Below, in pieces: positions 51,001-58,859 of a DNA stretch of 64,000 nt. How positions within the stretch are numbered: the first letter of the stretch is position 1; each line of letters opens with the position of its first letter. A program made the translations under genes and the position numbers. Source of the stretch: CAYREX01 sp964423505 (GTDB taxonomy: Bacteria; Fermentibacterota; Fermentibacteria; Fermentibacterales; JCC-6); the NCBI GenBank assembly GCA_964423505.1, contig CAYREX010000003.1, positions 124,001-188,000 of the forward strand, read 5' to 3'. The notes under the pieces were generated by a model. That model was not told the DNA's origin. It worked only from the letters and a program-made list of their open reading frames with translations, and made no database searches.

Positions 51001-52241
51001 GCAGGACGGTCTGGGTACCGAACCTGGGCGACGGGACCCCGATAGCCGCCGCCGCGGCGAGGAGGCTGGGCGTGGATGCGAGGCCCATCCCGGAGACGAC
51101 GAAGGAGGCCGTCGCCCTCGGCCGGGAGGTGACCACCGGACGGGAGTGCTACCCGGCCATAATCACCGCCGGGAACATGCTGGAGGTCCTCCGGCGGAAT
51201 CCCGAGGAGGAGGTAGCCTTCTTCATGGCCACCGCCTCGGGCCCGTGCCGGTTCGGCCAGTACTGCAGCTATCACCGGATTCTCCTGGACAGGCTCGGCT
51301 ACACGGACGTGCCCATAATCACCGCGTCGTCGCGTGACTCGTACACCAGCGTGAAGTGCCTCTCCTCGCTCTCCTTCCAGGTCGACCTGCTCAGATCCAT
51401 AATCGCCGCCGACACCCTCCACAGGGCGCTCTACAGGGTCAGGCCCTACGAGAGGGAGGCCGGAGCCGCCGACCGGGTCTACGCAGAGGCCCTCGCGGCT
51501 CTCGAGAGGGCTATGGAGAGCGGCTCCTCTCCGACCCCGGTGATGAGGAGGGCCGCGGAGGAGATGTCCGCCATTCCGAGGGACGATGTCCCCAGGCCGC
51601 TCGTGCTGCTCTTCGGCGAGATCTACGTCAGGAACGACCCCTTCGCCCACTCCTGGACCGACCGGCGCATAGAGGAGCTGGGCGGGGAGGTCCTCTTCAC
51701 CCAGGTGCTGGAGTGGTTCGAGTTCGTCAACCACACGTTCATGGCCAGGGCCAGGGCGAGGCGGAGGATAGGGGACCTGCTGAAGGGGTTCGCCAGGGGG
51801 AGGATGATGGCCGCCGTCAGGAGGAGGCTCGAAGCCCCGTTCGCGGAGCTGCTGGCGGACCGCCCGGGCCCGGAGCCGGGAGAGATACTGGAGGCGGCCG
51901 GACCCTACATGCCGGAGAACGTCGGCGGGGAGGCCATCCTCTGCGTGGGCGCCCCCCTGGCGCTCGCCGGGAGGGGAGCCATAAGCGGCGCGGTGAACCT
52001 CTTCCCCTTCACCTGCCTCCCGGGGACCATAGTCTCCGCCGTCAGCAAGCGCCTGCGGAGGGAGCACGGCGGCCTGCCGTGGCTCAACCTGGCCTTCGAC
52101 GGCCAGGAGGATACGGACAATGGCACGCGGCTCGAGGCCTTCATGTACCAGGTGAGGGAGGGCCGTGCCGAGCGCGGGACCGCCGCCGGATGCGCACGAG
52201 TCCGCGGCAGGGCCCTGGAGAGGGAGACCAGCAGTGGATGA
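48033..52241 (+). CDS. Giant acyl-CoA dehydratase activase-type protein (fused ASKHA, Fe-S and HgdB-like domains)
   Basis: 1402 residues from GTG 48033, chosen for GGAGG 4 nt upstream. Two ASKHA ATPase domains lie in tandem: about 1-260 (GIDLGSVSAKIAVLD, GGQDSKLLLFR, CAAGTGSFLDQQATRLGL) and about 307-565 (GIDVGSISTNLVALS, GGQDSKYISLEEGRVVDFEMNK, CAAGTGSFLEEQAERLGL). Then comes a Cys cluster at about residue 588 (CSACPNMC), a DUF2229 region with GIPRMLWFWELFPFF and ETCFPLKLGHGH, and an HgdB-like C-terminal half (FGCGPDSFIQHEVDM, GPCRFGQYCSYHRILLDRLG). Relatives (2-hydroxyacyl-CoA dehydratase activators) drive one-electron transfer at a [4Fe-4S] cluster with ATP. Fused giants of this type are widespread, with unknown substrates. 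Confidence 0.9.
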   Translation: MRIGIDLGSVSAKIAVLDGEGRISEELYRRHHGRPSETLAEMLTDLEGWAGAEAAFTGSASRLAASVAGVTPVNEVVALAAAVPRLCPGVRSVVEMGGQDSKLLLFREAEGCSVFDDFSMNTVCAAGTGSFLDQQATRLGLRPEELGELALQCPEPPRIAGRCSVFAKSDMIHLQQIGTPVSHIVAGLCFAVARNFRSSIASGREFRPPVAFVGGVAANPGMVRAFRETLGSGYTEMVVPGRFRTLTAAGAVFAAGTGGTALLEEGFTLGLLEAAGRRRVSGGQPPLSAGSAGETPPAETDDDGGPVLLGIDVGSISTNLVALSAGSGRVAAAEYLMTAGRPLEAVRTGLARLSRTLGPDREVLAAGTTGSGRYMTADFVGADVVRNEITAQARAALEIDPGVDTVFEIGGQDSKYISLEEGRVVDFEMNKVCAAGTGSFLEEQAERLGLDIREFGPTALESPSPARLGDRCTVFMESDVISHQADGADTGSLVAGLCYSIVRNYLHRVVGDRRVGERILFQGGTAWNRGVVAAFDAVLGERKVTVPPFHHVTGAIGAALLAGERAGKGPSSFRGFGLAGESFVQDTFTCSACPNMCEIHRVTLRDGRRLTYGGRCERYETGAPGGEEGGPPGRNCFPERTGLLLGDYEERPRREGRPRIGIPRMLWFWELFPFFRTFFEECGMDVVLSGPSTSSLVHSGVESVSAETCFPLKLGHGHVQDLLARDVDAVFLPSILRSFPAGGFSESYNCPYVEGSPYVIDAGLGLSDGEETDVLSPVIDLSLPGREWRTALVETVAPLGVPARAAERAADAARGSLERFRAELAALGADAIASAAPDQPVLVMLSRPYNGSDDALNAGLPEKLARLGNVVVPTDCLDLPLERAAEVHENMYWQYGQRILAAAIAVREDPALSGVYLTNFGCGPDSFIQHEVDMVMGGKPMLTIEIDEHAADAGVITRCEAFMDAIRGRRSSGTSPFSGTLGNRDVELGGRTVWVPNLGDGTPIAAAAARRLGVDARPIPETTKEAVALGREVTTGRECYPAIITAGNMLEVLRRNPEEEVAFFMATASGPCRFGQYCSYHRILLDRLGYTDVPIITASSRDSYTSVKCLSSLSFQVDLLRSIIAADTLHRALYRVRPYEREAGAADRVYAEALAALERAMESGSSPTPVMRRAAEEMSAIPRDDVPRPLVLLFGEIYVRNDPFAHSWTDRRIEELGGEVLFTQVLEWFEFVNHTFMARARARRRIGDLLKGFARGRMMAAVRRRLEAPFAELLADRPGPEPGEILEAAGPYMPENVGGEAILCVGAPLALAGRGAISGAVNLFPFTCLPGTIVSAVSKRLRREHGGLPWLNLAFDGQEDTDNGTRLEAFMYQVREGRAERGTAAGCARVRGRALERETSSG

Positions 52242-53526
52242 CAAGGCGGCCACGGACGACCTCAGGAGCTTCCTCGACCACAGCCCGACCTCCAGGACCG
52301 CGGTGGACAACCTGGTCCGGATGCTGGAGGACGGCGGCTTCGAGAAGCTGGACGAGGGGGAGCGCTGGGAGCCCCGACCGCTGCGCGGGTACTACGTGCG
52401 AAGGTCGGGCGGCTCCATCATCGCGTTCAGGGTCGGCGGGTCACCACCGGCCGAGTCCGGCTGCAGGATAGTCGGGGCCCACACCGACGCCCCGGGGTTC
52501 AGGCTGAAGCCGGGTCCCTTCAGGGGAGTCGGCGACATGGTCACCCTCCCGGTCGAGGTCTACGGCTCACCCATCCTCTCCACCTGGTTCGACAGGGACC
52601 TCTCGGTCGCCGGGGAGCTGGTGGTCGCCGGAGAGGGCGGTCTCCGCCCGGTACCTTTCGTATCCCGGAGGCCGGTCTGCCGGATGTGCACCCCGGCCAT
52701 CCACCTGGAGCGGACCATCAACAAGGAGGGCTTCAAGGTGGACGCCGAGCGGCACACTCCGCTCCTCGTCTCGCTGGACGGCACCGGGCGGGAGCGGCTC
52801 ATGGAGCTGGCCGCCTCGGAGGCCGGTGTCCCGCAGGAGGACGTCGCAGGCTGGTCGGTCCACCTCTGGGACCCGCAGCGTGCCGAGGTGGGCGGCCTGG
52901 ACGGCAGCCTGCTGCTCTCCGGCAGGATAGACGACCTGACCATGTGCCACGCCGGTGTCGACGCTCTGCTCGCAACCTGTGACGGCGACCACACGGCGGT
53001 GGTGGCGCTGTTCGACAACGAGGAGATAGGCTCCAGGACCCGCTCGGGTGCCGGCTCGGAGATGCTCGCCTCCACGCTCGAGCGGCTGGCGGGCGACAGG
53101 GAAGGGTACATGCGCTGCCTGGCCGGGAGCATCCTCGTCTCCGCTGACGGCGCCCACGGCCTGCACCCGAACTACCAGGACAGGCACGACCCGTCGGTCA
53201 GGCCGCTACTCGGCGGCGGACCCGTCATCAAGGTAAGCGCGCAGGGGAAGTATACCTCCGACGGCCTCTCCTCGGCCTACTTCGAGCGCTGCGCGGAAGC
53301 GACCGGTGCGCCTGTTCAGTACTTCGTCGGCAGGAACGACATGCCCAGCGGCACCACCATAGGGCCGATAACCGCCGCCGGTACCGGGATGCTCAGCGTG
53401 GACGTCGGATGCGCCATGCTGTCGATGCACTCCGTCAGGGAGGCGGCTTCGACGAAGGACCAGCGCTGGATGCGGGACGCCCTTCTGGAGCACCTGGGGG
53501 GCGGCCCGGCCATGGTCCGGGACTAG
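52234..53526 (+). CDS. apeB: M18-family aminopeptidase
   Basis: 430 residues from GTG 52234, overlapping the activase stop, with AGGGAG upstream. M18 enzymes are tetrahedral metallo-aminopeptidases that remove N-terminal residues, often acidic ones. Metal and catalytic segments are visible: RIVGAHTDAPGFRLKP (His, Asp), SGRIDDLTMC (bridging Asp), FDNEEIGSRTRSGAGS (catalytic Glu and metal Glu) and the C-terminal NDMPSGTTIGP and SMHSVREAASTKD (His) segments. The length is normal for the family (about 430). Confidence 0.93.
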   Translation: MDDKAATDDLRSFLDHSPTSRTAVDNLVRMLEDGGFEKLDEGERWEPRPLRGYYVRRSGGSIIAFRVGGSPPAESGCRIVGAHTDAPGFRLKPGPFRGVGDMVTLPVEVYGSPILSTWFDRDLSVAGELVVAGEGGLRPVPFVSRRPVCRMCTPAIHLERTINKEGFKVDAERHTPLLVSLDGTGRERLMELAASEAGVPQEDVAGWSVHLWDPQRAEVGGLDGSLLLSGRIDDLTMCHAGVDALLATCDGDHTAVVALFDNEEIGSRTRSGAGSEMLASTLERLAGDREGYMRCLAGSILVSADGAHGLHPNYQDRHDPSVRPLLGGGPVIKVSAQGKYTSDGLSSAYFERCAEATGAPVQYFVGRNDMPSGTTIGPITAAGTGMLSVDVGCAMLSMHSVREAASTKDQRWMRDALLEHLGGGPAMVRD

Positions 53527-53536
53527 GACACCGGGG

Positions 53537-54235
53537 ATGCACCTCTCCGACGGCGTGATGCCGGTGCTCTTCTGGGTCTCCGGGTGGGGCCTGGCGGCAT
53601 TCGGCGTCTGGCGCTCCGTACGGGCGCTGGACTCGGTGGCCGACCCTGCGGAGGTGGTTCCGAGGGCCGCGGTGCTGACCGGGCTCTTCTTCCTCGTCTC
53701 CCTGCCCCACTTCCCGGTGCCGCCCACCAGCTTCAGCCTTCTGCTCACCGGCCTCATGGGCGTAATGCTCGGCTGGCTGGCCCTGCCGGCCATAATGACC
53801 GGCCTCTTCCTGCAGGCGGCGATGTTCGGCCACGGCGGGCTCCTGGCCATCGGGGCGAACACGGTGATGCTCGGCTTCCCGGCGGTCATGGCCGGAAAGG
53901 TCTTCCATGTGGTCAGGGACTCGATGACGGTGGACAGGAGGGACGCCGTGGCCGGCTTCATCGCCGGAGTCTCCGCGCCCATGGGCTCAGCGCTCCTGCA
54001 GCTGCTCTTCCTTGGCGCGGTACTGCCGCTGGCCGGCGTCTCCAGGGAGCTCGTGGGCAGCGTCTGGTGGCTGCCCCTGGCCTACCTGCCCGTCTCGGCG
54101 CTGGAGGGGGCGATAACCGCAGCCCTGGTGGTCTCCGTGCTGAGGGTGAGTCCCGGGCTGGTCCCCGGCCTGTCGGATGAGGCCGATGCCGCCGGGAAGC
54201 CCGGCCGGAGTGGGGCGGTCAGCGGCCGAAGCTGA
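53537..54235 (+). CDS. cbiM: CbiM/NikM-type cobalt/nickel ECF transporter substrate component
   Basis: 232 residues from ATG 53537. The N-terminus MHLSDGVMP is the CbiM metal site, where the free amine, His2 and backbone bind Co2+ or Ni2+. About six hydrophobic segments follow, with the conserved FPVPPTSFSLLLTGLMGVMLGWLALP, FLQAAMFGHGGLLAIGANTVMLGFPAV and ALEGAITAALV blocks. In other genomes CbiM works with CbiN, CbiQ and CbiO; none of those is adjacent. Whether the metal is Co or Ni cannot be told. A cobalamin riboswitch and TonB receptor lie 9 kb downstream, so cobalt for B12 is plausible. Confidence 0.88.
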   Translation: MHLSDGVMPVLFWVSGWGLAAFGVWRSVRALDSVADPAEVVPRAAVLTGLFFLVSLPHFPVPPTSFSLLLTGLMGVMLGWLALPAIMTGLFLQAAMFGHGGLLAIGANTVMLGFPAVMAGKVFHVVRDSMTVDRRDAVAGFIAGVSAPMGSALLQLLFLGAVLPLAGVSRELVGSVWWLPLAYLPVSALEGAITAALVVSVLRVSPGLVPGLSDEADAAGKPGRSGAVSGRS

Positions 54236-54575
54236 CCAGGCAGATGACGTTGCCGTCCGGGTCCCTGCAGTAGAGGTAGGTGTTGCCGAAAGCCTCTATC
54301 GGGTCTCCGATGACCTCCCCTCCGGCATCGAGGACCCGCTGGGCGGTCCGGGCCACCGAGTCCACGGATACCGCCACGGACATGTGCGGCTCCGTCGGGC
54401 AGTCGCCGGACCTGTAGACCGAGCTGTTCACCCCGAAGCCGCTCCCCGAGTCCATCCGCCAGCCGTCCGGCGGGTCGGGGAACTTCTCCACGCTCCATCC
54501 GAAGACGTCGTCGTAGAAGCCGGTGAGGCGGTCCGGGTCGTCGGTCGCGTACTTGACGTGGATGATCCTGTTCAC
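54219..54575 (-). CDS. VOC-family (glyoxalase/bleomycin-resistance fold) protein
   Basis: 118 residues from GTG 54575, with GGAGG 5 nt upstream. One vicinal-oxygen-chelate domain made of two babb-b modules: IIHVKYATDDPDRLTGFYDDVFGW (entry), GWRMDSGSGFGVNSSVYR, then SVAVSVDSVARTAQRVLDAGGEVI and the closing YLYCRDPDGNVICLV. The single first-module His and final segment fit the small antibiotic-resistance/glyoxalase-like class; metal ligands are only partly present. Its stop overlaps cbiM by 17 nt on the opposite strand. Confidence 0.88.
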   Translation of the reverse strand: MNRIIHVKYATDDPDRLTGFYDDVFGWSVEKFPDPPDGWRMDSGSGFGVNSSVYRSGDCPTEPHMSVAVSVDSVARTAQRVLDAGGEVIGDPIEAFGNTYLYCRDPDGNVICLVSFGR

Positions 54576-54646
54576 GGCATCCTCCTCGGTCTGACCATAT
54601 CGACGGCGGGAGGATAACCCTGCCCGGCTCCGGGGGTCAAGAAGGC

Positions 54647-55525
54647 CTAGAAGTCCATCCTGCGGAAACGGATGAAGCCGAGGAGCAGGACGACGCCGGC
54701 CCAGCCGGCGGCGTAGGCCAGCTGGAGGGGGGGGACCTCGGTCGCCACGCCGAAGAATGCCAGGTTCTCGGTCACCACCGCATCTGTGGGCATGAGCCCG
54801 TAGAGGACTCCCCTGAAGCCCCTGTCGGCGGGGAAGAGCAGCATGACCACCCTGGTGATGGTGACCAGCGCCCCGGGAGCCTCGTCCGGTATGATCTTCA
54901 TGACCTCCTGGATGCCGCCGAAGAGGGAGGCCACCCCGGAGAGGAAGAAGACTATCAGTATGGAGGCGACCTTCCGGACCAGGAGGGAGAGCGTGGTGAC
55001 CGCCGCCCAGACGGCGCAGAGCCAGCAGAGCATCGACAGCAGCGCCAGCGGGAGGCTCCTGGGGGTGAAGGCGAAATGCAGCCTGGTTATCAGGCAGATG
55101 CCTCCGAAGAGGAGCACCGAGAGGAGCAGCGAGACCGTCAGCGGGGCGAGAGCGGTACCCAGGAAGACCCTGCCCCGGGAGGCCGGCAGGGAGAGCCAGA
55201 AGGGCATCCTGCCCCTCGAGACCTCCTCCGGAAGCATGGAGGAGCCGATGATTATGGCGAGCGATGTGGCCAGCATCGCTGCCAGGGGAGCCGCTGCGGC
55301 GATGGCGCCCAGGGCGGCGTCCGCCGGCCTGAGCATGCTGACCATCATCTCCTCCTCCCGGTCCCACCTGGTCATCTCCCCCCTCTCGAAGGCGGACTCG
55401 GCTGCGGAGACCCCCCACCAGAAGAACCCCAGGAAGGCCAGCGCGGCCAGCCCGGCGGCGAGGACTATCTTCCGGCGCAGGAGGTGCTCCAGTCCGTTAA
55501 GCCACATCGCCGCCCCCGTCGCCAT
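54647..55525 (-). CDS. ABC-2-type permease (second ABC pair)
   Basis: 292 residues from ATG 55525 or the in-frame ATG 55506, both inside the ATPase gene end. Six membrane segments are seen: IVLAAGLAALAFLGFFWW, IAAAAPLAAMLATSLAIIIG, ALAPLTVSLLLSVLLFGGICLI, LALLSMLCWLCAVWAAVTTL, VASILIVFFLSGVASLF and LAYAAGWAGVVLLLGFI. A periplasmic insert (SAAESAFERGEMTRWDREEE) follows the first. EEVSRGRMPFWLSLPASRGRVFLGT is the usual ABC-2 coupling loop. It pairs with the overlapping ATPase gene upstream; the substrate is unknown. Confidence 0.83.
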   Translation of the reverse strand: MATGAAMWLNGLEHLLRRKIVLAAGLAALAFLGFFWWGVSAAESAFERGEMTRWDREEEMMVSMLRPADAALGAIAAAAPLAAMLATSLAIIIGSSMLPEEVSRGRMPFWLSLPASRGRVFLGTALAPLTVSLLLSVLLFGGICLITRLHFAFTPRSLPLALLSMLCWLCAVWAAVTTLSLLVRKVASILIVFFLSGVASLFGGIQEVMKIIPDEAPGALVTITRVVMLLFPADRGFRGVLYGLMPTDAVVTENLAFFGVATEVPPLQLAYAAGWAGVVLLLGFIRFRRMDF

Positions 55526-56420
55526 CGTCGCCCATGAGCCTGAGGAAGACCTCCTCCAGGTCCTCCCTCAGCAGCTCCACGCCGGTGAAGGGGAGCCCCG
55601 TCTCGAGAACCGCCCGGGTAAGCGAGGGGAAGGAGCCCGGGTCCTCCATGAGCACCTCCAGGCCCCGTTCGGTAACGCTGCTCCGGTACCCGGCCTCCTC
55701 CAGCTCGGCCGACATCCCCGCCGGCTCCACCGTCCTGACCAGGGCGAGACCCTTCTGCCTGGCGAGCTCGTCCAGCTCTCCGCTCGCCACCAGCCGGCCC
55801 TCGCTGATGAAGGCCGCCCGGTCGCATACCAGCTCCACCTCTCCGAGCATGTGGGAGTTGAGCATCACCGTGGTTCCGGAGGCGACCAGCTCCCTGATGG
55901 CGTTGCGCACCAGTATCCTCCCCCCCGGGTCGAGACCGCTGGCAGGCTCGTCCAGCAGTACCAGCTCCGGTGAGCCGCATATCACGAGGGCCAGGGCGAC
56001 CCTCTGACGCTGCCCCCTGGACATCCTGCCCACAGGCCTCTCGATCAGCCTGTCGCAGCCGAGACGGGCACAGGCGGCCTCCAGGTCGGCCTCCGTGCTC
56101 TCGCCGCGGACCCGCTCGAGCTGTCTGTGCAGGACCCCGGGGGTTGCCCATCCGGGGAAGGTGATGCTCTCCGGGAGGTACCTGACACCCCTGCGGGAGA
56201 GGGGGGAGGCCGCCGGCCTGCCCATCAGCTCCACCCGCCCGGCGTCGGGCATCACAAGGCCGAGGACGGCCTTCATGAGCGTCGTCTTGCCGGCGCCGTT
56301 CGGTCCCAGCAGCGAGAAGGAGGAACCCGCGGTCACCTCCAGGTCCAGCCCGGCCAGGGCCTCCACCTTCCCGTAGCGCTTGACGAGGCCGGAAGCGGCC
56401 AGTACCGGTTCTTCCCCCAA
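55497..56420 (-). CDS. ABC transporter ATP-binding protein (second ABC pair)
   Basis: 307 residues from TTG 56420 (weak ribosome site). The NBD is complete: Walker A GPNGAGKTTLMKAVLG near residue 42, the PESITFPGWATPG Q-loop region, signature MSRGQRQRVALALV, Walker B LVLLDEPASGLDP and H-loop NSHMLGEVE. A C-terminal extension (LVRTVEPAGMSAELEEAGY to LEEVFLRLMG) matches NatA-type exporters, similar to the ATPase at 38530, so the two are probably paralogues. It diverges from the flippase-like gene. Confidence 0.9.
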   Translation of the reverse strand: MGEEPVLAASGLVKRYGKVEALAGLDLEVTAGSSFSLLGPNGAGKTTLMKAVLGLVMPDAGRVELMGRPAASPLSRRGVRYLPESITFPGWATPGVLHRQLERVRGESTEADLEAACARLGCDRLIERPVGRMSRGQRQRVALALVICGSPELVLLDEPASGLDPGGRILVRNAIRELVASGTTVMLNSHMLGEVELVCDRAAFISEGRLVASGELDELARQKGLALVRTVEPAGMSAELEEAGYRSSVTERGLEVLMEDPGSFPSLTRAVLETGLPFTGVELLREDLEEVFLRLMGDDGDGGGDVA

Positions 56421-56494
56421 GGGCTCATCCCTGCAATATTAGGGCCTCGGTCCGGGGCCCGCCGACGTGAGACGCACCACGATCTGGAGGACTA

Positions 56495-57529
56495 TTGAGA
56501 CTTCGGAGACGGACGGCAAGTGCGGTGATCGGGACCCTGGTCGGGCTGCTGCTCTCCTACTTCCTCCTCTCCACCGCAGGCGGGTCCGGAGGCGTCGGGG
56601 AGTCGATCCGCAAGATAATCACCGTGGTGGCCCGGTCGGACCCGGGCCTCCTGCTGGGGGCGTTCTCCCTCTTCCTCCTGAGCCAGGTCGCCAGAGCGCT
56701 CCGGTGGATGGCTCTCAGCTTCGGCCGGAGGGTCCCCTTCTCCCTCTCCATGCCGGTGACCTCGGTGCACATCGGCCTTGGGCATCTCCTCCCCATAAGG
56801 CTCTCCGACGTGGCCTTCGTCGGCCTCCTCAGGCACCTTGGAGCCGTACCCGTCGGCTACGGGACCGCGACCGTGGTCTTTGCCAAGATGCTCGACCTGG
56901 TCGCCATGGGCACCGTGATAGTCTCCGCAATAGCCGCAGGGGTGGGCGACATGGCGCTCATAGCCCCGTTGCTGGTGGTGGCCGGCCTGGCCGGCATACT
57001 GCTCCTTCGACCGGTGCTGAGGCTCCTCGGGCCGCCGGTGCGATGGGTCCTGGCCAGGCTGGGCAGGAGCGGGGCGGAGAGCTGGTTCGACGACCTGCTG
57101 GCCGCCTCCGCCGTAAGGGGGAGGAGGACCGGGCTCCTCGCCGGCTTCGGGCTCTCGATGGTCGCTTGGGTCAGCAAGCTGAGCATGTTCTGCCTGATAC
57201 TGGCGGCTCTGGGCGTGACCGGCATCCCTCTGTGGAAGGTCTTCTTCGCCAGCGGTGTTACCGACCTGACGATGGCCCTGCCCGTCCACGGCCTGCTGAG
57301 CATGGGGACCGTGGAGGCGGGCTGGGCCGCGGGCTTTGCCATGGTGGGGGTGGAGGGTATGGTAGGTCCCGGGGTCTCGATCGTGGAGCTCGGCTTCGGC
57401 GTTCACATAGTCTGGATGCTCATGGCGGTGTCGCTGATGCTGCTTGCCGTTCCCTGGCTGCTGATCGGGAGGAGCAGGCTCCGCTGGAGCGGGGCGGATG
57501 GAGCCCCGAAGGGAGGTGGCCCCGCTTGA
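56495..57529 (+). CDS. Lysylphosphatidylglycerol synthase transmembrane/flippase-like (UPF0104) protein
   Basis: 344 residues from TTG 56495, with GGAGG 4 nt upstream. Eight or so hydrophobic segments with the family layout: VIGTLVGLLLSYFLLSTAGG, LLLGAFSLFLLSQVARALRWMAL (the LxxxxRALRW motif), HIGLGHLLPIRLSDVAFVGLLRHLG (the conserved PxRLG-like turn), FAKMLDLVAMGTVIV, and later TDLTMALPVHGLLSMGTVEAGWAAGF. The family includes the lipid-flipping domain of MprF and polyprenol-linked glycan flippases. Which lipid is moved is unknown. The stop overlaps the next start as TTGA. Confidence 0.85.
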   Translation: MRLRRRTASAVIGTLVGLLLSYFLLSTAGGSGGVGESIRKIITVVARSDPGLLLGAFSLFLLSQVARALRWMALSFGRRVPFSLSMPVTSVHIGLGHLLPIRLSDVAFVGLLRHLGAVPVGYGTATVVFAKMLDLVAMGTVIVSAIAAGVGDMALIAPLLVVAGLAGILLLRPVLRLLGPPVRWVLARLGRSGAESWFDDLLAASAVRGRRTGLLAGFGLSMVAWVSKLSMFCLILAALGVTGIPLWKVFFASGVTDLTMALPVHGLLSMGTVEAGWAAGFAMVGVEGMVGPGVSIVELGFGVHIVWMLMAVSLMLLAVPWLLIGRSRLRWSGADGAPKGGGPA

Positions 57530-58851
57530 GCGAAGAGGGAGCGACCGTCGTCGTCGGCGCAGGCGTGGCGGGCCTGACCCTCGCCGAGAGGCTCCTGGCG
57601 AACGGGGCGGCCGGGCCGGGAGGCCTGGTCGTGCTGGAGCGGGAGCAGGCGCCGGGAGGTCTCGCCAGGACCTTCGAGCGGGATGGCTTCCACTTCGACA
57701 TCGGCCCTCACCGCTTCCACACATCGGACCCCACCGTGGAGAGGTACCTCCTCCATGTCCTCGGGGACGACTACGTATCCATACCCAGGTCGAGCAGCGT
57801 CTACATGGCGGGCAAGTACCGTGACTGGCCGCTCAACCTCTCCTCGGTCATGGGCCTGCCGGTCGGCCTGCTGCTCCGCAGCGTGCCGGACCTGTTCAGG
57901 TCGGGGAGGCGCTCCGGAGAGACGCCGGAGAGCTTCGCCGACCACATAGTGGCCCGGTACGGCCGCAACCTCTACGACTACTTCTTCAGCGGGTATACCA
58001 GGAAGTTCACCGGCATGGAAGCCGAGCTGCTCCACGTGGACTGGGCCGCCGCAGGGGTCAACAGGGCGGTGATAGACAGGAAGGTCCGGGCCGACAGCCT
58101 CGCCTCGCTGCTGCGGGGGCTCCTGCTGCCCAGCCCGGTCAGGACCACCTTCTACTACCCCTCTTCGGGGGGTATACAGACCTTCTGCGACCGGCAGGCA
58201 GCCATGATCGAGAGCCGTGGCGGCGAGGTCCGCCTCGGCGAGCCGGCGACCGGCGTTGAGACCGCTGCAGGCCGGGTCGAGGCCGTGCTGACCGGCTCCG
58301 GCAGGATACCGGCCGCGAGGGTCTACTGGTCTGCGCCCATATCACTGATCCTCCCCTCGGCCGGCTTCCGCTTCATGAGCACCGTCCTCTGCAACATCGC
58401 CCTCGCCCGGCCTCAGGGAAACGAATACCAGTGGTGCTACTTCGGGCAGGAGGACATCCTCTTCAGCAGGCTGACCGTGCCGCCGAACTTCCGGCGGGAT
58501 ACGGCCCCGGAGGGGGCGGACAGCCTGGTTGCCGAGATAACCGTAAGAGCCGACTCCCCCGCCTGGAGGGAGCCGGAGAGCATGCGGGAGCGTCTTCTGG
58601 ACGACCTGGAGAGGGTTGGCGCCGTAAGTCGGGAGGACGTGCTCTTCGTCGACTGGCGGAGGGTCCCGGAGACGTATCCGCTGTACGACCTGGGATACCG
58701 GGAGAGGCTCGCCGCGGTCGAGACCCCGCGGGGCCTGCACCTCCTGGGCCGGTGCGGCTCGTTCTGGTACAACAACATGGACCACTCCATAGGGCAGGGC
58801 ATCGCGATGGCGTCGGGGGAGAGGTTCCAGAGGGACTTCTGGAAGGGTTAG
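57526..58851 (+). CDS. FAD-dependent oxidoreductase, UDP-galactopyranose mutase/amine oxidase-like
   Basis: 441 residues from TTG 57526 (TTGA overlap, GGGAGG upstream). The dinucleotide fold VVVGAGVAGLTLAERL starts at residue 8, with the ribose Glu in LEREQAPGGLARTF. FHFDIGPHRFHTSDPTVERYL and WPLNL are typical of the UDP-galactopyranose mutase/protoporphyrinogen oxidase-like group. Further on come SGYTRKFTGMEAELLHVDWAAAG, FYYPSSGGIQTFCDRQA and the C-terminal FAD block LLGRCGSFWYNNMDHSIGQG. The pairing with a flippase-like gene suggests surface-glycan or polyprenol-lipid metabolism, but that is inference. Confidence 0.84.
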   Translation: MSEEGATVVVGAGVAGLTLAERLLANGAAGPGGLVVLEREQAPGGLARTFERDGFHFDIGPHRFHTSDPTVERYLLHVLGDDYVSIPRSSSVYMAGKYRDWPLNLSSVMGLPVGLLLRSVPDLFRSGRRSGETPESFADHIVARYGRNLYDYFFSGYTRKFTGMEAELLHVDWAAAGVNRAVIDRKVRADSLASLLRGLLLPSPVRTTFYYPSSGGIQTFCDRQAAMIESRGGEVRLGEPATGVETAAGRVEAVLTGSGRIPAARVYWSAPISLILPSAGFRFMSTVLCNIALARPQGNEYQWCYFGQEDILFSRLTVPPNFRRDTAPEGADSLVAEITVRADSPAWREPESMRERLLDDLERVGAVSREDVLFVDWRRVPETYPLYDLGYRERLAAVETPRGLHLLGRCGSFWYNNMDHSIGQGIAMASGERFQRDFWKG

Positions 58852-58859
58852 GGAGGGGA

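Noticed and set aside
47865..52310. 1481-codon open frame opposite the dehydratase activase
   Set aside because: Antisense shadow; the plus-strand frame contains all conserved motifs.
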